The notes: generated by a model not told the origin, from the letters alone. Numbered from the stretch's first letter, positions 42,172-51,841 are shown. The stretch is 64,000 nt of DNA from Pseudomonas xantholysinigenes (GCF_014268885.2 NZ_CP077095.1:1555501-1619500), one strand, 5' to 3'. Translations and numbers: made by a program.

Positions 42172-43392
42172 TTGCCCCTCGAACTGTCTATTCGCCAGGC
42201 CCGCCGTCTGGCCCTGTCTGCCCAGGGCTTCGGCAAGTCGCTCGGCGGCCCGGCGACTCTCGCCAGCCTCACCCGTATGTTCCAGCGCCTGGGCGTGGTG
42301 CAGATCGACTCGGTCAATGCCTTGGTGCGCTCCCACTACCTACCGCTGTTCTCGCGCCTGGGCGACTACCCGCAGGACCTGCTCGACCAGCTCGCCTGGG
42401 GACAGCGTCGCCAGCGCCGATTATTCGAGTATTGGGGCCATGAAGCATCGCTGCTGCCACTGGCGCTGTACCCGCTGATGCGCTGGCGCATGGCCCACGC
42501 CGCCGATGGCAAGGGCATCTACCGGCAACTGGCCGAATTCGGCCGCGAGCGGCGCGAGGTGATCGAGCGAGTGCTGGCGGCGGTGCGCGAGCAGGGCGCA
42601 CTGGGCGCGGGCAGCCTGTCCACCCGCGAGGAGCGCGCCGGCCCCTGGTGGGACTGGAGCGAAGAAAAGCATGCGCTGGAATGGCTGTTCGCCGCCGGCG
42701 AGGTCACCGTGGCCGGGCGTCGCGGGTTCGAGCGCCTGTACGACCTGCCCGAGCGGGTGTTGCCGGTGACTATCCTCAAACAGGCCCAGCCCAGCGAGGC
42801 CGAAGCGCACCAGGGCTTGCTGCTGCATGCCGCCGGCGCCCTGGGCGTGGCCACCGAACAGGATCTGCGCGACTACTTTCGCCTCTCGCCGCAGCAGAGC
42901 AAGGCCGCCGTGGCCGTATTGGTCGAGGACGGGCGCCTGCAGGCCTGCACCGTGCAGGGCTGGAAACAACCTGCCTATGTCGCGGGCGTGCCAAGGATTC
43001 CCCGGCGTATCGAAGCCAGCGCCTTGCTCTCGCCGTTCGATTCGCTGGTCTGGGCGCGCGAGCGTACCGAGCGTCTGTTCGATTTTCGCTACCGCCTGGA
43101 GATCTACACCCCGGCGCACAAGCGCGTATACGGCTACTACGTGCTGCCGTTCCTGTACCAGGAGCGCATTGCCGCGCGCCTGGACCTGCGCGCCGAACGC
43201 GCCCAGGGTCGGCTGGCGGTGCATGCGGTACATGAGGAGGCGCAGGGGCTGGATGAAGCGGGCTATCAGGCGCTGGCCGCGAACCTGTGGCGCCTGGCGG
43301 GCTGGCTGGGGCTGGCGCAGGTTCAGCTCAACTGCCCCCGTGCCGAGGGCAGCCGGCTGCGTCAGGCCTTGCTCAGCGGCGTACCTGCTTGA
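42172..43392 (+). CDS. Winged-helix YcaQ/AlkZ-like DNA glycosylase family protein
   Basis: About 406 residues from the proposed TTG at 42172, which has GAGG eight bases upstream; ATG at 42124 is an alternative. Contains [14 protein letters not shown] at the N-terminus, [25 protein letters not shown] (family core with the conserved Gln and Asp), and [14 protein letters not shown]. Members of this family (AlkZ, YcaQ) excise bulky alkylated bases or unhook interstrand crosslinks; the QxD motif is the catalytic one and is present as VQIDS. The 3' end overlaps the converging DAHP synthase gene by 20 bp. Confidence 0.85.
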   Translation: MPLELSIRQARRLALSAQGFGKSLGGPATLASLTRMFQRLGVVQIDSVNALVRSHYLPLFSRLGDYPQDLLDQLAWGQRRQRRLFEYWGHEASLLPLALYPLMRWRMAHAADGKGIYRQLAEFGRERREVIERVLAAVREQGALGAGSLSTREERAGPWWDWSEEKHALEWLFAAGEVTVAGRRGFERLYDLPERVLPVTILKQAQPSEAEAHQGLLLHAAGALGVATEQDLRDYFRLSPQQSKAAVAVLVEDGRLQACTVQGWKQPAYVAGVPRIPRRIEASALLSPFDSLVWARERTERLFDFRYRLEIYTPAHKRVYGYYVLPFLYQERIAARLDLRAERAQGRLAVHAVHEEAQGLDEAGYQALAANLWRLAGWLGLAQVQLNCPRAEGSRLRQALLSGVPA

Positions 43393-44722
43393 GGGTTTCG
43401 GCGATCAGGAAAGCCAGTTCCAGCGATTGATCGGCGTTCATGCGCGGATCGCAATGGGTGTGGTAACGGTCGGACAGGCCGTCCTCGGTGATCGGCCGGG
43501 CGCCGCCGATGCATTCGGTGACGTTCTGCCCGGTCATCTCGATATGGATGCCGCCGGCATGGCTGCCCTCGGCCTGGTGCACCTGGAAGAACTGCTTGAC
43601 CTCGTCGAGGATCTGCGCGAAATCGCGGGTCTTGTAGCCGCTGCTGGCCTTGATGGTATTGCCGTGCATCGGGTCGGAGCTCCACAGCACCCGGCGGCCC
43701 TCGCGTTCGACGGTGCGGATCAGCCCGGGCAGGTGGTCGCCGACCTTGCTGGCGCCCATGCGCACGATCAGGTTGAGGCGGCCTGGGTCGTTGTCCGGGT
43801 TGAGCACGTCGATCAGGCGGATCAGTTCCTCGGGGTCCATGCTTGGGCCGACCTTGACCCCGATCGGGTTGTGCACCCCGCGCAGGAACTCGACATGGGC
43901 ACCGTCCAGCTGGCGGGTGCGGTCGCCGATCCACAGCATGTGCGCCGAGCAGTCGTAATAGTCGCCGGTGAGGCTGTCACGGCGCACGAAGGCTTCTTCG
44001 TAGTTCAGCAGCAACGCCTCGTGGGCGGTGAAGAAGCTGGTCTCGCGCAGTTGCGGCGCGCTGTCCAGGCCGCAGGCGCGCATGAACGCCAGGGTCTCGT
44101 CGATGCGGTTGGCCAACTGATGGTACTTGTCGGCCAGGGCCGAGTTGGCGATGAAGTCCAGGTTCCACTTGTGTACCTGGTGCAGGTCGGCAAAGCCGCC
44201 CTGGGCGAAGGCGCGCAGCAGGTTGAGGCTGGCGGTGGCCTGGTGGTAGGCCTGCAGCAGGCGCTCGGGGTCGGGCACGCGGCTGGCGGCGTCGAAACCG
44301 ATACCGTTGACGATGTCGCCGCGGTAGGCGGGCAGGGTGATGTCGCCTATGGTTTCGTCGTTGGCCGAGCGCGGCTTGGCGAACTGGCCGGCCATACGCC
44401 CGACCTTGACCACCGGGCAGCCGGCGGCGAAGGTCATGACGATGGCCATCTGCAGCAGCACCTTGAAGGTGTCGCGGATCTTCGCCGCGGAAAACTCGGC
44501 GAAGCTCTCGGCGCAGTCGCCGCCCTGGAGCAGGAACGCGCGGCCCTGGGTGACCTCGGCGAACTGCCGGCGCAGTTCGCGGGCCTCGCCGGCGAACACC
44601 AGTGGTGGGTAGCTGGCCAAGGTCTGCTCGACCTTGAGCAGATGCGCGGCATCGGGGTAGGTCGGTTGCTGCTGGATCGGCAGGGCGCGCCAGCTGTCAG
44701 GGCTCCAGGGTCGGGTCATCAC
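43373..44722 (-). CDS. Class II 3-deoxy-7-phosphoheptulonate synthase
   Basis: 449 residues, class II (plant-like) DAHP synthase: [70 protein letters not shown] and [11 protein letters not shown] are its landmarks, with metal ligands Cys, His, Glu and Asp among them. It condenses erythrose-4-phosphate and phosphoenolpyruvate in the first step of the shikimate pathway. Pseudomonads have such enzymes alongside class I forms. Start ATG at 44722 (second ATG at 44719). Its stop lies inside the end of the YcaQ-like gene. Confidence 0.93.
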   Translation of the reverse strand: MMTRPWSPDSWRALPIQQQPTYPDAAHLLKVEQTLASYPPLVFAGEARELRRQFAEVTQGRAFLLQGGDCAESFAEFSAAKIRDTFKVLLQMAIVMTFAAGCPVVKVGRMAGQFAKPRSANDETIGDITLPAYRGDIVNGIGFDAASRVPDPERLLQAYHQATASLNLLRAFAQGGFADLHQVHKWNLDFIANSALADKYHQLANRIDETLAFMRACGLDSAPQLRETSFFTAHEALLLNYEEAFVRRDSLTGDYYDCSAHMLWIGDRTRQLDGAHVEFLRGVHNPIGVKVGPSMDPEELIRLIDVLNPDNDPGRLNLIVRMGASKVGDHLPGLIRTVEREGRRVLWSSDPMHGNTIKASSGYKTRDFAQILDEVKQFFQVHQAEGSHAGGIHIEMTGQNVTECIGGARPITEDGLSDRYHTHCDPRMNADQSLELAFLIAETLKQVRR

Positions 44723-44836
44723 GGGCTCTATCTATAGTGTCGGTTCGGGCGTGTTGGCCATGGTAACGCTGGCGGCCTGCTTGTTGCACCACTGGCATTG
44801 GCGGACAATGCGCGTTTTGCGCAGGCGGTGGTGAGG

Positions 44837-45592
44837 ATGGCGACGGAGCGGGAAGAGCGGCTGCTGGCACGGGTAGAGGATGCCTTTGGCGTCATCAGCG
44901 TGTACGAGGTGGAAGATTACCGCTTCCTCGAGTTTGGCGACGCCATCGAGCAGAGCTGCACGTTCATCGCCGATCCCAGCTGGCTGGAATACGACTACAC
45001 CCGTGCCATGCTGGTCGGCGCGCTGTGCCATGAGCAGCCCGAGAGCGCGTTGTTCCTGGGCTTGGGCGCCGGAACCCTGACCCAAGCCTGCCTGAAGTTT
45101 CTGCCGCTGGAGGATGTCGAGGCCATCGAGTTGCGTGCGGACGTGCCGCGCCTGGCCATGGAGTTCATGGGGCTGGACGATGACCCGCGCCTTTATGTAC
45201 GGGTGGGCGATGCCCTCGAACTGCTGCCCACGTCGGAAAAGGCCGACCTGCTGTTCGTCGACCTGTATACCGATCATGGTCCTGGAGTCGGGCACCTGGC
45301 CTGGGGGTTCCTGGAAAACTGCCAGAAGCAGCTTAATCCCGGTGGTTGGCTGGTGATCAACCAGTGGGCGGGGGATGATGGCCGGCCGTTGGGCGCGGCG
45401 CTGCTGCGCGGCCTGTATCACCGGCATTACTGGGAACTGCCGGTGAAGGAGGGCAACGTGATCCTGCTGGTGCCGGCTGATCTCGAGCAAACCCTGGATA
45501 TCGACGGGCTGCGGGCCCGGGCCGAAGCCTTGGCGCCCCGGCTGGGGTATTCGCTGGAGTACCTGATCAAAGAGGTTCGTCCGGCGACCTGA
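44837..45592 (+). CDS. Spermidine synthase-like methyltransferase-fold protein
   Basis: 251 residues from the ATG at 44837; a TTG at 44798 would add 13 residues, and the Shine-Dalgarno sequence is weak for both. ALFLGLGAGTLTQACLKFLP is the nucleotide-binding loop, VEAIELRADVPRLAMEFMGL the next strand, and ADLLFVDLYTDHGPG carries the acidic residues of the family. Polyamine aminopropyltransferases share this fold, but the Tyr/Asp set of SpeE is incomplete here, so the reaction is uncertain. It is divergent from the DAHP synthase gene. Confidence 0.8.
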   Translation: MATEREERLLARVEDAFGVISVYEVEDYRFLEFGDAIEQSCTFIADPSWLEYDYTRAMLVGALCHEQPESALFLGLGAGTLTQACLKFLPLEDVEAIELRADVPRLAMEFMGLDDDPRLYVRVGDALELLPTSEKADLLFVDLYTDHGPGVGHLAWGFLENCQKQLNPGGWLVINQWAGDDGRPLGAALLRGLYHRHYWELPVKEGNVILLVPADLEQTLDIDGLRARAEALAPRLGYSLEYLIKEVRPAT

Positions 45593-45610
45593 GCGGGTAT
45601 CGGTGTTGTC

Positions 45611-45698
45611 TTCTTCGCGGGCAAGCCCGCTCCCACAGCCGAGTTGCTGCCAATGGAAACGACTCGATACCTGTGGGAGCGGGCTTGCCCGCGAAGAG
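45611..45698. repeat. Inverted REP pair (GGGCTTGCCCGCGAA type)
   Basis: TTCTTCGCGGGCAAGCCCGC at the left, inverse GTGGGAGCGGGCTTGCCCGC at the right, 35 nt between. It lies after the spermidine-synthase-like gene. Confidence 0.8.
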
Positions 45699-45801
45699 GG
45701 CGCCGCGAATATTACGGGAAACGTTTCAGCCGCCTTCAGGCATTCGCCGACTACGCCCCTTTTGCCCTGAAATATTTCTCACGGTTTTTGCCGAATTCGG
45801 G

Positions 45802-46027
45802 TATAGTACGCGCCGGTCTTTTAGCGGACCTCAAAATCAGGTGGTGCAAATCCTCCGAATCCAGCTTCGGCTGCATGTCCGCTAGGCGGACCCTCTCACA
45901 CGTTTCTTTTTCAATCGTTTTCGCAAATCCCCGCCGCCAAAGCTGCCTGGGTGACCTTCTGGTCTTTCAAGGCATGTGCAGCTTTGGAGCATGGGTCTTT
46001 GCGGATGCACCTAGAGGCAGACCCATG
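45802..46027 (+). promoter_or_regulatory. deaD promoter and structured leader
   Basis: TATAGT (45802-45807) is a -10 candidate without a good -35. The leader of about 210 nt has TAGCGGAC (45822-45829) complementary to GTCCGCTA (45877-45884); the latter can instead pair as GTCCGC/GCGGAC (45877-45882/45886-45891), giving two exclusive folds. Near the gene, CATGGGTCT (45990-45998) and AGACCCATG (46019-46027) form a perfect 9-bp stem that includes the start codon, with the ribosome binding site in the loop. A 7-codon frame (ATG at 45991, stop TAG at 46012-46014) ends at that site. DEAD-box helicase mRNAs in other bacteria have long leaders tied to cold shock. Confidence 0.6.
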
Positions 46028-47701
46028 ACCCAGGAAACCGGCGGATTCGCCGCTCTCGAACTCAATCCGAACATCGTTGCTGCCGTCCTGGCCACCGGCT
46101 ATGAAGAGCCGTCGGCCATCCAGCAACAGTCGATCCCGATCATCCTCGCCGGTCACGACATGATCGGCCAGGCGCAGACTGGCACCGGCAAGACCGCTGC
46201 CTTCGCCCTGCCGATCCTCAACAAGATCGACGTGAGCAAGCGCGAACCGCAAGCCCTGATCCTGGCGCCAACCCGTGAGTTGGCGCTGCAAGTAGCCACC
46301 GCTTTCGAAACCTACGCCAAGCAGATGCCAGGCGTTAACGTGGTGGCCGTGTACGGTGGTGCCCCGATGGGCCCACAGCTGCGTGCCATTCGCAATGGCG
46401 CCCAGATCGTTGTCGCCACCCCGGGCCGCCTGTGCGACCACCTGCGTCGTGACGAGAAAGTCCTGTCCACCGTTCAGTACCTGGTACTCGACGAAGCGGA
46501 CGAAATGCTCAAGCTCGGCTTCATGGACGACCTGGAAGTGATCTTCAAGGCCATCCCCGAGTCGCGCCAGACCGTGCTGTTCTCCGCCACCCTGCCGTCG
46601 TCGATCCGTTCGATCGCCGAGCGTCACCTGCGCGAGCCCAAGCACGTCAAGATCCAGAGCAAGACCCAGACCGTCACCGCGATCGACCAGGCCCACCTGA
46701 TGGTCCACGCCGACCAGAAGATCCCGGCCGTGCTGCGCCTGCTGGAGGTCGAGGAGTTCGACGCGCTGATCGCCTTCGTGCGTACCAAGCAAGCCACCCT
46801 GGACCTGGCCGCCGCCCTGGAAGCCAAGGGCTACAAGGCTGCCGCGCTGAACGGCGACATCGCCCAGAACCAGCGTGAGCGAGTGATCGACTCGCTCAAG
46901 GATGGTCGCCTGGACATCGTCGTCGCCACCGACGTCGCCGCCCGTGGCCTGGACGTACCGCGCATCACCCACGTGTTCAACGTCGACATGCCGTACGATC
47001 CGGAGTCCTACGTGCACCGTATCGGCCGTACCGGCCGTGCCGGTCGCGAAGGCCGCGCACTGCTGCTGGTCACCCCGCGTGAGCGCCGCATGCTGCAGGT
47101 CATCGAGCGCGTTACCGGGCAGAAGGTCGCCGAGGCCCGCCTGCCGAACGCCCAGGCCGTGCTCGATGCACGCATCAAGAAGCTGACCAACAGCCTGGCG
47201 CCGCTGGTGGCCGAGTCCGAGGCCAGCCACGGTGAGCTGTTCGACCGCCTGACCGCCGACCTGGGCTGCACCCCGCGTGCCCTGGCCGCGGCCCTGCTGC
47301 GCAAGGCCACCAACGGCCAGGCGCTGGACCTGGCGACCGTCGAGCGCGAGCAGCCGCTGGTGCCGACCTACACCCCGCGTGAGCGTGGTGAGCGTACCGA
47401 ACGCGGTGAGCGCCCTGAGCGTGGTGATCGCGAGCGTCGTGCGCCAATGCCGCTGGCCGAAGGCCGCGTGCGTTGCCGTACCGCCCTGGGTGCCCGTGAT
47501 GGTATCGCTGCCAAGAACCTGCTGGGCGCGATCCTCAACGAGGGTGGTCTGGCGCGTGATGCCATCGGTCGTATCCAGGTGCGTGACAGCTTCAGTCTGA
47601 TCGAGCTGCCGGAAGACGGCCTCGAGCGTCTGCTGTCCAAGCTCAAGGACACCCGCGTGGCCGGCAAGCAGCTGAAGCTGCGTCGCTACCGCGAGGACTG
47701 A
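46025..47701 (+). CDS. deaD: DEAD-box ATP-dependent RNA helicase
   Basis: 558 residues. Q motif EEPSAIQQQSIP, motif I AQTGTGKTAAFALP, Ib TPGR, II DEADEM, III SAT, IV to VI (VATDVAARGLDVPRITHV, HRIGRTGRAGREG). After the helicase core, the C-terminal third has the DeaD/CsdA RNA-binding domain (RVRCRTALGARDGIAAKNLLGAI to the end) with an Arg-rich linker (RERGERTERGERPERGDRERR). It unwinds RNA in ribosome assembly and mRNA decay at low temperature. ATG at 46025 with AGAGG; an in-frame ATG at 45974 would add 17 residues with no good site. Confidence 0.95.
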   Translation: MTQETGGFAALELNPNIVAAVLATGYEEPSAIQQQSIPIILAGHDMIGQAQTGTGKTAAFALPILNKIDVSKREPQALILAPTRELALQVATAFETYAKQMPGVNVVAVYGGAPMGPQLRAIRNGAQIVVATPGRLCDHLRRDEKVLSTVQYLVLDEADEMLKLGFMDDLEVIFKAIPESRQTVLFSATLPSSIRSIAERHLREPKHVKIQSKTQTVTAIDQAHLMVHADQKIPAVLRLLEVEEFDALIAFVRTKQATLDLAAALEAKGYKAAALNGDIAQNQRERVIDSLKDGRLDIVVATDVAARGLDVPRITHVFNVDMPYDPESYVHRIGRTGRAGREGRALLLVTPRERRMLQVIERVTGQKVAEARLPNAQAVLDARIKKLTNSLAPLVAESEASHGELFDRLTADLGCTPRALAAALLRKATNGQALDLATVEREQPLVPTYTPRERGERTERGERPERGDRERRAPMPLAEGRVRCRTALGARDGIAAKNLLGAILNEGGLARDAIGRIQVRDSFSLIELPEDGLERLLSKLKDTRVAGKQLKLRRYRED

Positions 47702-47717
47702 TCCTGGCGCTGCAATG

Positions 47718-47749
47718 AAAAATCCCCGGCCCTGGCCGGGGATTTTTTT
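47718..47749 (+). terminator. Intrinsic terminator of deaD
   Basis: AATCCCCGGCC and GGCCGGGGATT around a 2-nt loop, followed by TTTTTT, 17 nt after the stop. Confidence 0.93.
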
Positions 47750-47779
47750 GCCTGCGCCAGACGTGGGTCTGACGCGTTA

Positions 47780-47807
47780 CCTGTGGGAGCGGGTTCACCC
47801 GCGAAGA
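47780..47807. repeat. Single REP unit
   Basis: CCTGTGGGAGCGGGTTCACCCGCGAA, one unit without an inverted partner, between deaD and the converging dioxygenase gene. Confidence 0.7.
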
Positions 47808-47813
47808 GTCCCG

Positions 47814-48566
47814 TCAGTCGAACCTATAGATATCCATCCCCAGCGCCCCCAGCGTGAACCCCTGATGCACGATGCCAAACCGTGCCCCGGCCCCCATGGC
47901 AAAGAACAAGGGCAGCAAATGCTCGTCACTGGGGTGGTTGCGTACCGCGTTCGGCGCCTGCCGGCGATAGTCCAGCAGCGCTTGCTCGTCCCCCGCCTCC
48001 AGTCGTTCCACCACCCAGTCGCGAAACGCCAGTGCCCAGGGTTCGACCGCATCCGGCCCGGCATGCCAGTCCAGTTCGCCCAGGTTGTGGGTGATGCTGC
48101 CCGAGCCGAGCAGCAGGATGCCTTCCTCGCGTAGTGTCGACAGTGCCTGGCCAACCTTCAGCTGCAGGGCGGGGCCGGCCTGGCTGGGCAGCGACACCTG
48201 AATCACCGGGATGTTGGCTTCTGGATACATCAGTGACAGCGGCACCCAGGCGCCGTGGTCGAACGGCCGCTGCGTATCCAGCCGCGCGCCCAGGCGCTCG
48301 GCGACCTGTCGGGCCAGTTCCGGCGCGCCGGGCGCAGGGTACTGCACGGCATACAGGGCCGGCGGAAAACCGTGGAAGTCGTGCCAGGTCTGTGGCTGTG
48401 GGTTGCCCATTACCAGCAGCTCGCGGCTTTCCCAGTGCGCCGACACCACCACGATCGCCTTGGGGCGGGGTAGGGCGCGGGCCAGCCCGGCCAGTGCCGG
48501 GCCGCTGGCGCCGGGTTGCAGGGCAAGCATGGGGGAGCCGTGGGAAATGAACAGGCTGGGCAGCAT
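47814..48566 (-). CDS. LigB-type extradiol dioxygenase (4,5-DOPA dioxygenase family)
   Basis: 250 residues. MLPSLFISHGSPMLAL carries the first metal-binding His; HWESRELLVMGN the second; SGSITHNLGELDWHAG includes the third, followed by the LPLFFAMGAG block. This is the YgiD/DODA subgroup, zinc- or iron-dependent, which opens catechol rings of L-DOPA and similar compounds. The substrate here is unknown. Start at 48566 has AGGATCC upstream; a longer frame to 48596 lacks a site. Confidence 0.88.
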   Translation of the reverse strand: MLPSLFISHGSPMLALQPGASGPALAGLARALPRPKAIVVVSAHWESRELLVMGNPQPQTWHDFHGFPPALYAVQYPAPGAPELARQVAERLGARLDTQRPFDHGAWVPLSLMYPEANIPVIQVSLPSQAGPALQLKVGQALSTLREEGILLLGSGSITHNLGELDWHAGPDAVEPWALAFRDWVVERLEAGDEQALLDYRRQAPNAVRNHPSDEHLLPLFFAMGAGARFGIVHQGFTLGALGMDIYRFD

Positions 48567-48665
48567 GGCGGGATCCTGAGGGGTAAGATGCCCCATCTTC
48601 GGTCAGCCAAAGATCGAGATCCAATATAAGTTTTCATAGGCTTTTATCGAAAAACCGGAGGAATC

Positions 48666-49316
48666 ATGGAGCCAGCGTTCTGGCACAAGCGGTGGGCGGA
48701 TAACCAGATCGGCTTTCATCAGCCCCAGGTGAACCCGTACCTGCAGGCGCACTGGCCGATGTTGGGGCTGGCACCTGGCGCGCGGGTGCTGGTGCCTTTG
48801 TGCGGCAAGAGCCTGGACATGCTCTGGCTGGCCGCGCAGGGGTATCAGGTGTTGGGGGTGGAGCTGTCGCGGCGCGCGGTGGAGGACTTCTTCACCGAGC
48901 ATGGGTTGCAGGTGCAGGTAACGCAGCACGGCGCGTTCGAGAGCTGGCGCAGTGATGAGGTGCAGATCTGGTGTGGGGACATATTCGCCTTGCGTGCCGA
49001 GGACCTTGCCGATTGCACGGGGATCTATGACCGCGCGGCCTTGATTGCGCTGCCGCCTGAAATGCGCGAGCGGTACATGGCGCTGCTGGGTGAAACATTG
49101 CCGATGGCGTGTCGTGGCGTGCTGGTGACCCTGGATTACGACCAGGCATTGATCGACGGGCCGCCGTTCTCGGTGGCGGATGTCGAAGTGCGGGCAGGGT
49201 TTGGTAGTTGGCAGGTCGATGAAGTCGAAGTGCGGGAAATTCTTGGTGAGAGCCCGAAGTTTCTGAAGGCGGGCGTTGCAAGTCTGGTAGAGCGAGTCTA
49301 TCGGCTACGACGCTGA
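48666..49316 (+). CDS. tpm: Thiopurine S-methyltransferase
   Basis: 216 residues, MEPAFWHKRWADNQIGFHQPQVNPYL, LVPLCGKSLDMLWLAAQGYQVLGVELSRRAV (SAM site) and YDRAALIALPPEMRERYM, the bacterial TPMT signature. It methylates thiopurines; in pseudomonads it also detoxifies tellurite and selenium oxyanions. The start ATG follows CCGGAGGAATC. Divergent from the LigB-type gene. Confidence 0.95.
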   Translation: MEPAFWHKRWADNQIGFHQPQVNPYLQAHWPMLGLAPGARVLVPLCGKSLDMLWLAAQGYQVLGVELSRRAVEDFFTEHGLQVQVTQHGAFESWRSDEVQIWCGDIFALRAEDLADCTGIYDRAALIALPPEMRERYMALLGETLPMACRGVLVTLDYDQALIDGPPFSVADVEVRAGFGSWQVDEVEVREILGESPKFLKAGVASLVERVYRLRR

Positions 49317-49328
49317 GCTGGCTTTTAC

Positions 49329-49446
49329 CCTGTAGGAGCGGTCTTGTGCCGCGAAAGGGCTGCGTAGCAGCCCCTGCGATTTTGCATGATGCCAAGACCT
49401 GGGGCCGCTGCGCAGCCCTTTCGCGGTACAAGGCCGCTCCTACAAG
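49329..49446. repeat. REP pair
   Basis: CCTGTAGGAGCGGTCTTGTGCC at the left, GGTACAAGGCCGCTCCTACA at the right, with inner GGGCTGCG/CGCAGCCC arms. Between convergent tpm and htpX. Confidence 0.85.
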
Positions 49447-49462
49447 TGGGCGGCATGGGCAA

Positions 49463-49490
49463 AAAAAGGGCGACCGAAGTCGCCCTTTTT
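49463..49490 (-). terminator. Intrinsic terminator of htpX
   Basis: AAAAAGGGCGAC and GTCGCCCTTTTT around CGAA; on the reverse strand the U-run follows the stem, 15 bases after the htpX stop. It may also serve tpm. Confidence 0.85.
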
Positions 49491-49504
49491 CGTTGCTGCC
49501 GGAA

Positions 49505-50392
49505 TCAACCGCGACGGCGCAGTGCGTCGATACGGTCTTCCAGCGGCGGGTGGCTCATCAGCAGGCCGGCCAGCCCGTGCTTGAGGCCACCATTGATGCC
49601 GAAGGCCTTCATGGTGTCGGGCATGTGCACCGGCAGGCCTTGCTCGGAGCGCAGGCGCTGCAGGGCGCCGATCATCGCGTTGGTGCCGGCCAGGTGGGCG
49701 CCGGCTTCGTCGGCGCGGAACTCGCGGCGACGCGAGTACCACATGACGATGATGCTAGCGAGAATGCCCAGCACCAGCTCGGCAACGATGGTCGCGACGA
49801 AGTAGGCGATGCCGTGGCCTTCTTCGTTCTTGAAGATCACCCGGTCGACAAAGTTGCCGATGATGCGGGCGAAGAACATCACGAAGGTGTTCACCACGCC
49901 CTGCACCAGCGCCATGGTGACCATGTCACCGTTGGCCACGTGGCCGATCTCGTGGGCCAGTACCGCGCGCACCTCGTCGGGCGAGAAGCGCTCGAGCAGG
50001 CCCTGGGACACCGCGACCAGGGCGTCGTTGCGGTTCCAGCCGGTGGCGAAGGCGTTGGCCTCGTAGGCCGGGAAGATACCCACCTCGGGCATCTTGATGC
50101 CGGCTTCGCGGGACAGCTCCTCGACGGTCTGCAGCAGCCACTGCTCGTGGCGGGTGCGGGGCTGGCTGATGATCTGGGTGCCAGTGGTCATCTTCGCCAT
50201 CCACTTGGAGATGAACAGCGAGACCAGCGAACCCGCAAAACCGAACACGGCGCAGAAGACCAGCAGCTGGCTGAGGTTGAGGTCAACCCCGTTGGCTGCC
50301 ATGAACCCGTTGAAGCCGAACAGGCTCAGGGTAATGCTTGCAACCAGCACCACCGCGAGGTTGGTGGCTACAAACAACAGAATGCGCATCAT
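49505..50392 (-). CDS. htpX: Membrane zinc metalloprotease HtpX
   Basis: 295 residues, with two N-terminal and two central transmembrane segments. [10 protein letters not shown] holds the HExxH zinc site; [18 protein letters not shown] carries the third zinc ligand (Glu). HtpX degrades misfolded inner-membrane proteins with FtsH. The start is ATG at 50392 (an adjacent ATG at 50389 is possible), with AGGAGA 12 bases upstream. The longer frame beginning at 50467 is not supported. Confidence 0.96.
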   Translation of the reverse strand: MMRILLFVATNLAVVLVASITLSLFGFNGFMAANGVDLNLSQLLVFCAVFGFAGSLVSLFISKWMAKMTTGTQIISQPRTRHEQWLLQTVEELSREAGIKMPEVGIFPAYEANAFATGWNRNDALVAVSQGLLERFSPDEVRAVLAHEIGHVANGDMVTMALVQGVVNTFVMFFARIIGNFVDRVIFKNEEGHGIAYFVATIVAELVLGILASIIVMWYSRRREFRADEAGAHLAGTNAMIGALQRLRSEQGLPVHMPDTMKAFGINGGLKHGLAGLLMSHPPLEDRIDALRRRG

Positions 50393-50566
50393 GGTTGTTA
50401 CGTTCTCCTGACGGATGAGTTCGTTGCGTACTGCGGGGTATATAAGGGGGAGGCCGCGCCGATTCAACCGGGCGACTATTTCAAACTGTGTACGGCGGAG
50501 TATGGCAGAGGATGCCGGGGGTGCCGTGGGATAGAGCGTTGCAGGATGTAAGGGGTTCGCGCTGCA

Positions 50567-50620
50567 TCGCGGGTAAACCCGCTCCCACAGGTCTTGTGGG
50601 CGCTGGTTTACCCGCGAAGA
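50567..50620. repeat. Inverted REP pair (GGGTAAACCCGC type)
   Basis: TCGCGGGTAAACCCGCTCCC and its diverged inverse TTGTGGGCGCTGGTTTACCC, between the aminotransferase stop and htpX. Confidence 0.75.
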
Positions 50621-50629
50621 GGGCGGTAC

Positions 50630-51841
50630 TTACTGCGAATAGGTGCGCAGGAAGTTGCCAATCCGGCCGATGGCCTGCTCCAGGTCGTCCACCCGTGGCA
50701 GGGTCACCACGCGGAAGTGGTCCGGCCATGGCCAGTTGAACGCCGTGCCCTGGACGATCAGCAGCTTCTCCGACAGCAGCAGGTCGAGGGCGAACTTCTC
50801 GTCGTTGAGGATCGGGCAGACCTTCGGGTCGATGCGCGGGAAGGCGTACAGTGCCCCCATCGGTTTCACGCAGCTGACCCCGGGGATGTCGTTGAGCAGC
50901 TCGTAGGTGCGGTTGCGCTGCTCCAGCAGGCGGCCCGGCGGCAGCACCAGGTCGTTGATGCTCTGGTAGCCGCCCAGGGCGGTCTGGATCGCGTGTTGGG
51001 CCGGCACGTTGGCGCACAGGCGCATGTTGGCCAGCATGTCGATGCCTTCGATGTAGCTCTGGGCGTGGTGCTTGGGCCCGGAGATGATCAGCCAGCCGGA
51101 GCGGAAGCCCGCCACCCGGTACGACTTGGACAGGCCGTTGAAGGTCAGGCACAGCAGGTCGGGGGCCAGCGATGCGGTGCTGATGTGCACGGCCTCGTCG
51201 TAGAGGATCTTGTCGTAGATCTCGTCGGAGAACACCACCAGGTTGTGCTGGCGCGCCAGCTCCAGCATGCCTTGCAGCAGCTCGCGGGAGTACACCGCGC
51301 CGGTCGGGTTGTTCGGGTTGATGATCACCAGGGCCTTGGTGTTCGGGGTGATCTTGGCCTTGATGTCATCCAGGTCGGGGAACCAGTCGGCCTGCTCGTC
51401 GCACAGGTAGTGCACCGGCTTGCCGCCGGCCAGGCTCACGGCGGCGGTCCACAGCGGATAGTCGGGGGCCGGGATCAGCACTTCGTCGCCGTTGTTGAGC
51501 AGCGCCTGCATCGACATGACGATCAGCTCGGACACGCCGTTGCCGAGGTAGATGTCCTCGATGGTGACGCCTTCGATTGCCTTTTGCTGGCAGTACTGCA
51601 TCACCGCCTTGCGCGCGCTGAACAGGCCCTTGGAGTCGCTGTAGCCCTGGGCGGTCGGCAGGTTGCGGATAACGTCCTGGAGGATCTCGTCCGGCGCCTC
51701 GAAACCAAACGGCGCTGGGTTGCCGATGTTCAGCTTGAGGATGCGGTGGCCTTCCTCTTCCAGGCGTTTGGCGTGCTTGAGCACTGGGCCGCGAATGTCG
51801 TAGCAGACATTGGCGAGCTTGTTCGATTTGCTGAACTGCAT
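50630..51841 (-). CDS. alaA: Class I aminotransferase of the AlaA type
   Basis: 403 residues. PLP-dependent aminotransferase with FNGLSKSYRVAGFRSGW (the Lys that binds PLP, near residue 240), NPNNPTGAVYS (near residue 180) and IYLGNGVSELIVMSMQAL. The N-terminus (MQFSKSNKLANVCYDIRGPVLKHAKRLEEEG) matches AlaA, the glutamate-pyruvate aminotransferase of enterobacteria. Length is full. Start at 51841; upstream is a strong promoter-like AT stretch before the msrB gene, which is divergent. Confidence 0.9.
   Translation of the reverse strand: MQFSKSNKLANVCYDIRGPVLKHAKRLEEEGHRILKLNIGNPAPFGFEAPDEILQDVIRNLPTAQGYSDSKGLFSARKAVMQYCQQKAIEGVTIEDIYLGNGVSELIVMSMQALLNNGDEVLIPAPDYPLWTAAVSLAGGKPVHYLCDEQADWFPDLDDIKAKITPNTKALVIINPNNPTGAVYSRELLQGMLELARQHNLVVFSDEIYDKILYDEAVHISTASLAPDLLCLTFNGLSKSYRVAGFRSGWLIISGPKHHAQSYIEGIDMLANMRLCANVPAQHAIQTALGGYQSINDLVLPPGRLLEQRNRTYELLNDIPGVSCVKPMGALYAFPRIDPKVCPILNDEKFALDLLLSEKLLIVQGTAFNWPWPDHFRVVTLPRVDDLEQAIGRIGNFLRTYSQ

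Noticed and set aside
45644..46024. In-frame N-terminal extension of deaD of more than 100 residues
   Set aside because: The helicase family starts at MTQETGG; the extension crosses REP DNA, a promoter-like element and leader structures, and has no ribosome binding site.
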